Origin: Deltaproteobacteria bacterium
GTDB lineage: Bacteria; Desulfobacterota; Dissulfuribacteria; Dissulfuribacterales; QOAL01
DNA: 5,874 nucleotides
Assembly: GCA_026996955.1 (NCBI GenBank)
Contig: JALWJV010000346.1
Span: 1-5,874, forward strand
Direction: 5' to 3'
Shown here in pieces: positions 4,734 through 5,874 of this stretch (positions are counted from its first letter, which is position 1; each line of letters begins with the position of its first letter). A program made the translations under genes and the position numbers. Under the pieces are notes generated by a model that was not told the origin of the DNA, did no database searches, and worked only from the letters and a program-made list of their open reading frames with translations.

Positions 4734-5874
4734 AATATCGTTGATAAATTGAGAGCGGCATCTGTTGATGAACGTGCTGGAATAATTGAGAAAATTTATT
4801 TAAAAAATCGTCAATATTTTTCGGTACACCATCCGGAAATAGATTCCTGGCTTGAACAATGTGAGTGTCCATATCACATTGATATAACGGATGACTTTTT
4901 GAATATAGTACATTCTTCCACAGGGGCGTTGTGTCATCCTGAATCAGGTCTTGATTCGTTGGCCGAGGCACTGGCTGACCCTTCTGGTGTAGCCTGGACA
5001 GAATTAATGTGTCTTGGTAACGACATCCCAACAGAGCGTTTTCGTCACGGTAAGCTTCTGTGGTCACTTTATGAGCAACTTTTGCGTTACGCCCCGGATT
5101 TCGGAAAGAAGGCGGCAAGTTTAAGTAAACCTTCCGCTGTCTCTTGTAATTCATCAGTTATCTTCATAGGTATTTTCCATGGTCTACACATATCTACTTT
5201 CTTGCACCACAATGATGTAGCTCGGATTATGCTACTTGAGCCCGAACCAGAACGATTTATGGTGTCATGTTATTTCCTGGATTATTCAGTATTGCATGAG
5301 CGTTTCAAGGGGCTCATGTTGGGGCTGGGAACTTCGGGTCTCGACGGGCTATTTAGAAAGTTCTTTGCCTGGCAAAATGTGACTGCTCAGGTGTGGACTA
5401 GGATCCTGCCTTGCTATGCATCAGCATCTATTCCACCCTTAGTAAAACATCTTTCTACTGTTCAGAAATGTCATCTAAATCATGTCAGACCTTTTGACCC
5501 GGATATTGAGGGAATAAAGAATACTTTCAGGAATCTTGAAGCTGGTGTACCAACTCTTTCAGGCTATCCAGAACTTTCTGCCAGTTCGAGGATTATGGTA
5601 GTTGGTTCAGGACCGTCACTTGAGAATGATCTTGACTGGATTAGGGTAAATCAGGACAGATTTATAATTTTTGCCGTCCATAGTGCTGTAAAAATTCTTA
5701 TAAAAAATGGCATTATCCCAGATTTTCAATTCGCTATTGACATTCATCTTGGAGCCACTGTTATCCAACGGCTTGGAATGTTGGAGGACAGACCACTGAT
5801 CGGTACGTCAAAAATCAACCGAGAGTGGTTTAAATATACAAAGAATGTCTCGACGACAGAGTCAGATGTAAGAG
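4731..5874 (+). CDS. Motility accessory factor (Maf) family protein, MptE-like/DUF115 domain; 3' end beyond the window
   Basis: The frame is open for 381 codons from the TTG at 4731 to the right edge, so the C-terminus is missing; family members often exceed 600 residues. Maf proteins are cytosolic and required for glycosylation of flagellin with pseudaminic or legionaminic acid in Campylobacter, Helicobacter, Aeromonas and relatives; they are thought to be the transferases. Residues 140-185 form a Rossmann-like unit: strand SSVIFIGIFHGLHIST, then ARIMLLEPEPERF, the usual 'liGiGlG...EP' pattern of the Maf N-terminal domain. Residues 275-381 begin the central DUF115/MAF_flag10 domain: strand RIMVVGSGPSLENDLDWI (287-304), with the signature GSGPSL at 292-297, then FIIFAVHSAVKILIKNGIIPDF and AIDIH (335-339). 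No signal peptide or membrane segment is visible. Lying divergent from fliC, it is well placed to modify that flagellin. The sugar, the donor and activity are unknown from this sequence; the domain call is firm and the role inferred. Confidence 0.85.
   Translation, partial: MNIVDKLRAASVDERAGIIEKIYLKNRQYFSVHHPEIDSWLEQCECPYHIDITDDFLNIVHSSTGALCHPESGLDSLAEALADPSGVAWTELMCLGNDIPTERFRHGKLLWSLYEQLLRYAPDFGKKAASLSKPSAVSCNSSVIFIGIFHGLHISTFLHHNDVARIMLLEPEPERFMVSCYFLDYSVLHERFKGLMLGLGTSGLDGLFRKFFAWQNVTAQVWTRILPCYASASIPPLVKHLSTVQKCHLNHVRPFDPDIEGIKNTFRNLEAGVPTLSGYPELSASSRIMVVGSGPSLENDLDWIRVNQDRFIIFAVHSAVKILIKNGIIPDFQFAIDIHLGATVIQRLGMLEDRPLIGTSKINREWFKYTKNVSTTESDVR

Noticed and set aside
4669..5154. 161-residue open frame on the minus strand opposite the Maf-family gene
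   Set aside because: It shows no recognisable domain, lacks a flagellar or other known pattern, and lies wholly opposite a well-supported coding frame and its promoter region.

Overview
The window is a flagellar filament locus from a Gram-negative-type, polarly flagellated bacterium. The gene set flagellin-fliD-fliS-fliT-flaG, with a motility accessory factor (Maf/DUF115) gene beside the flagellin, fits a proteobacterium or a Desulfobacterota (delta-proteobacterium-like) lineage. The sequence alone does not fix the taxon. Base composition looks moderate, somewhat below 50% GC by eye.

Layout. Positions 3-161 (+) hold the last 52 codons of a dUTPase, a housekeeping gene that ends just outside the flagellar cluster. 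It is followed by a short hairpin plus T-run. Positions 221-4529 are a compact minus-strand unit, transcribed right to left: flagellin (fliC), the filament cap fliD, the flagellin chaperone fliS, a small FliT-like chaperone, and flaG. Gaps are tiny (9 nt for fliD-fliS, about 4 nt or an overlap for fliS-fliT, 41 nt for fliT-flaG), except for an 82-nt gap between fliC and fliD that contains a strong hairpin. Positions 4530-4730 are a divergent regulatory region. It carries a near-consensus sigma-28 (FliA) promoter for fliC, a structured leader of about 108 nt, and the start signals of the gene on the other side. From 4731 to the right edge (+) runs an open reading frame with no stop. It starts at TTG and encodes the first 381 residues of a Maf-family protein (MptE-like/DUF115 domain), a family linked to glycosylation of flagellin with nonulosonic acids.

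How the genes work together (inference from family knowledge). FliC is the filament subunit. FliS holds it unfolded in the cytosol, FliD caps the tip and folds incoming subunits, the FliT-like protein probably chaperones FliD, and FlaG affects filament length or assembly. The divergently transcribed Maf protein would decorate the Ser/Thr-rich surface domain of FliC before export. All five minus-strand genes are class-3 (late) flagellar functions, which agrees with the sigma-28 promoter in front of fliC.

I found no mobile element, CRISPR array, tRNA, rRNA or recognisable new system. The points most worth a second look are the flagellin/Maf pairing, the structured fliC leader, the fliC-fliD hairpin and the fliS/fliT overlap.
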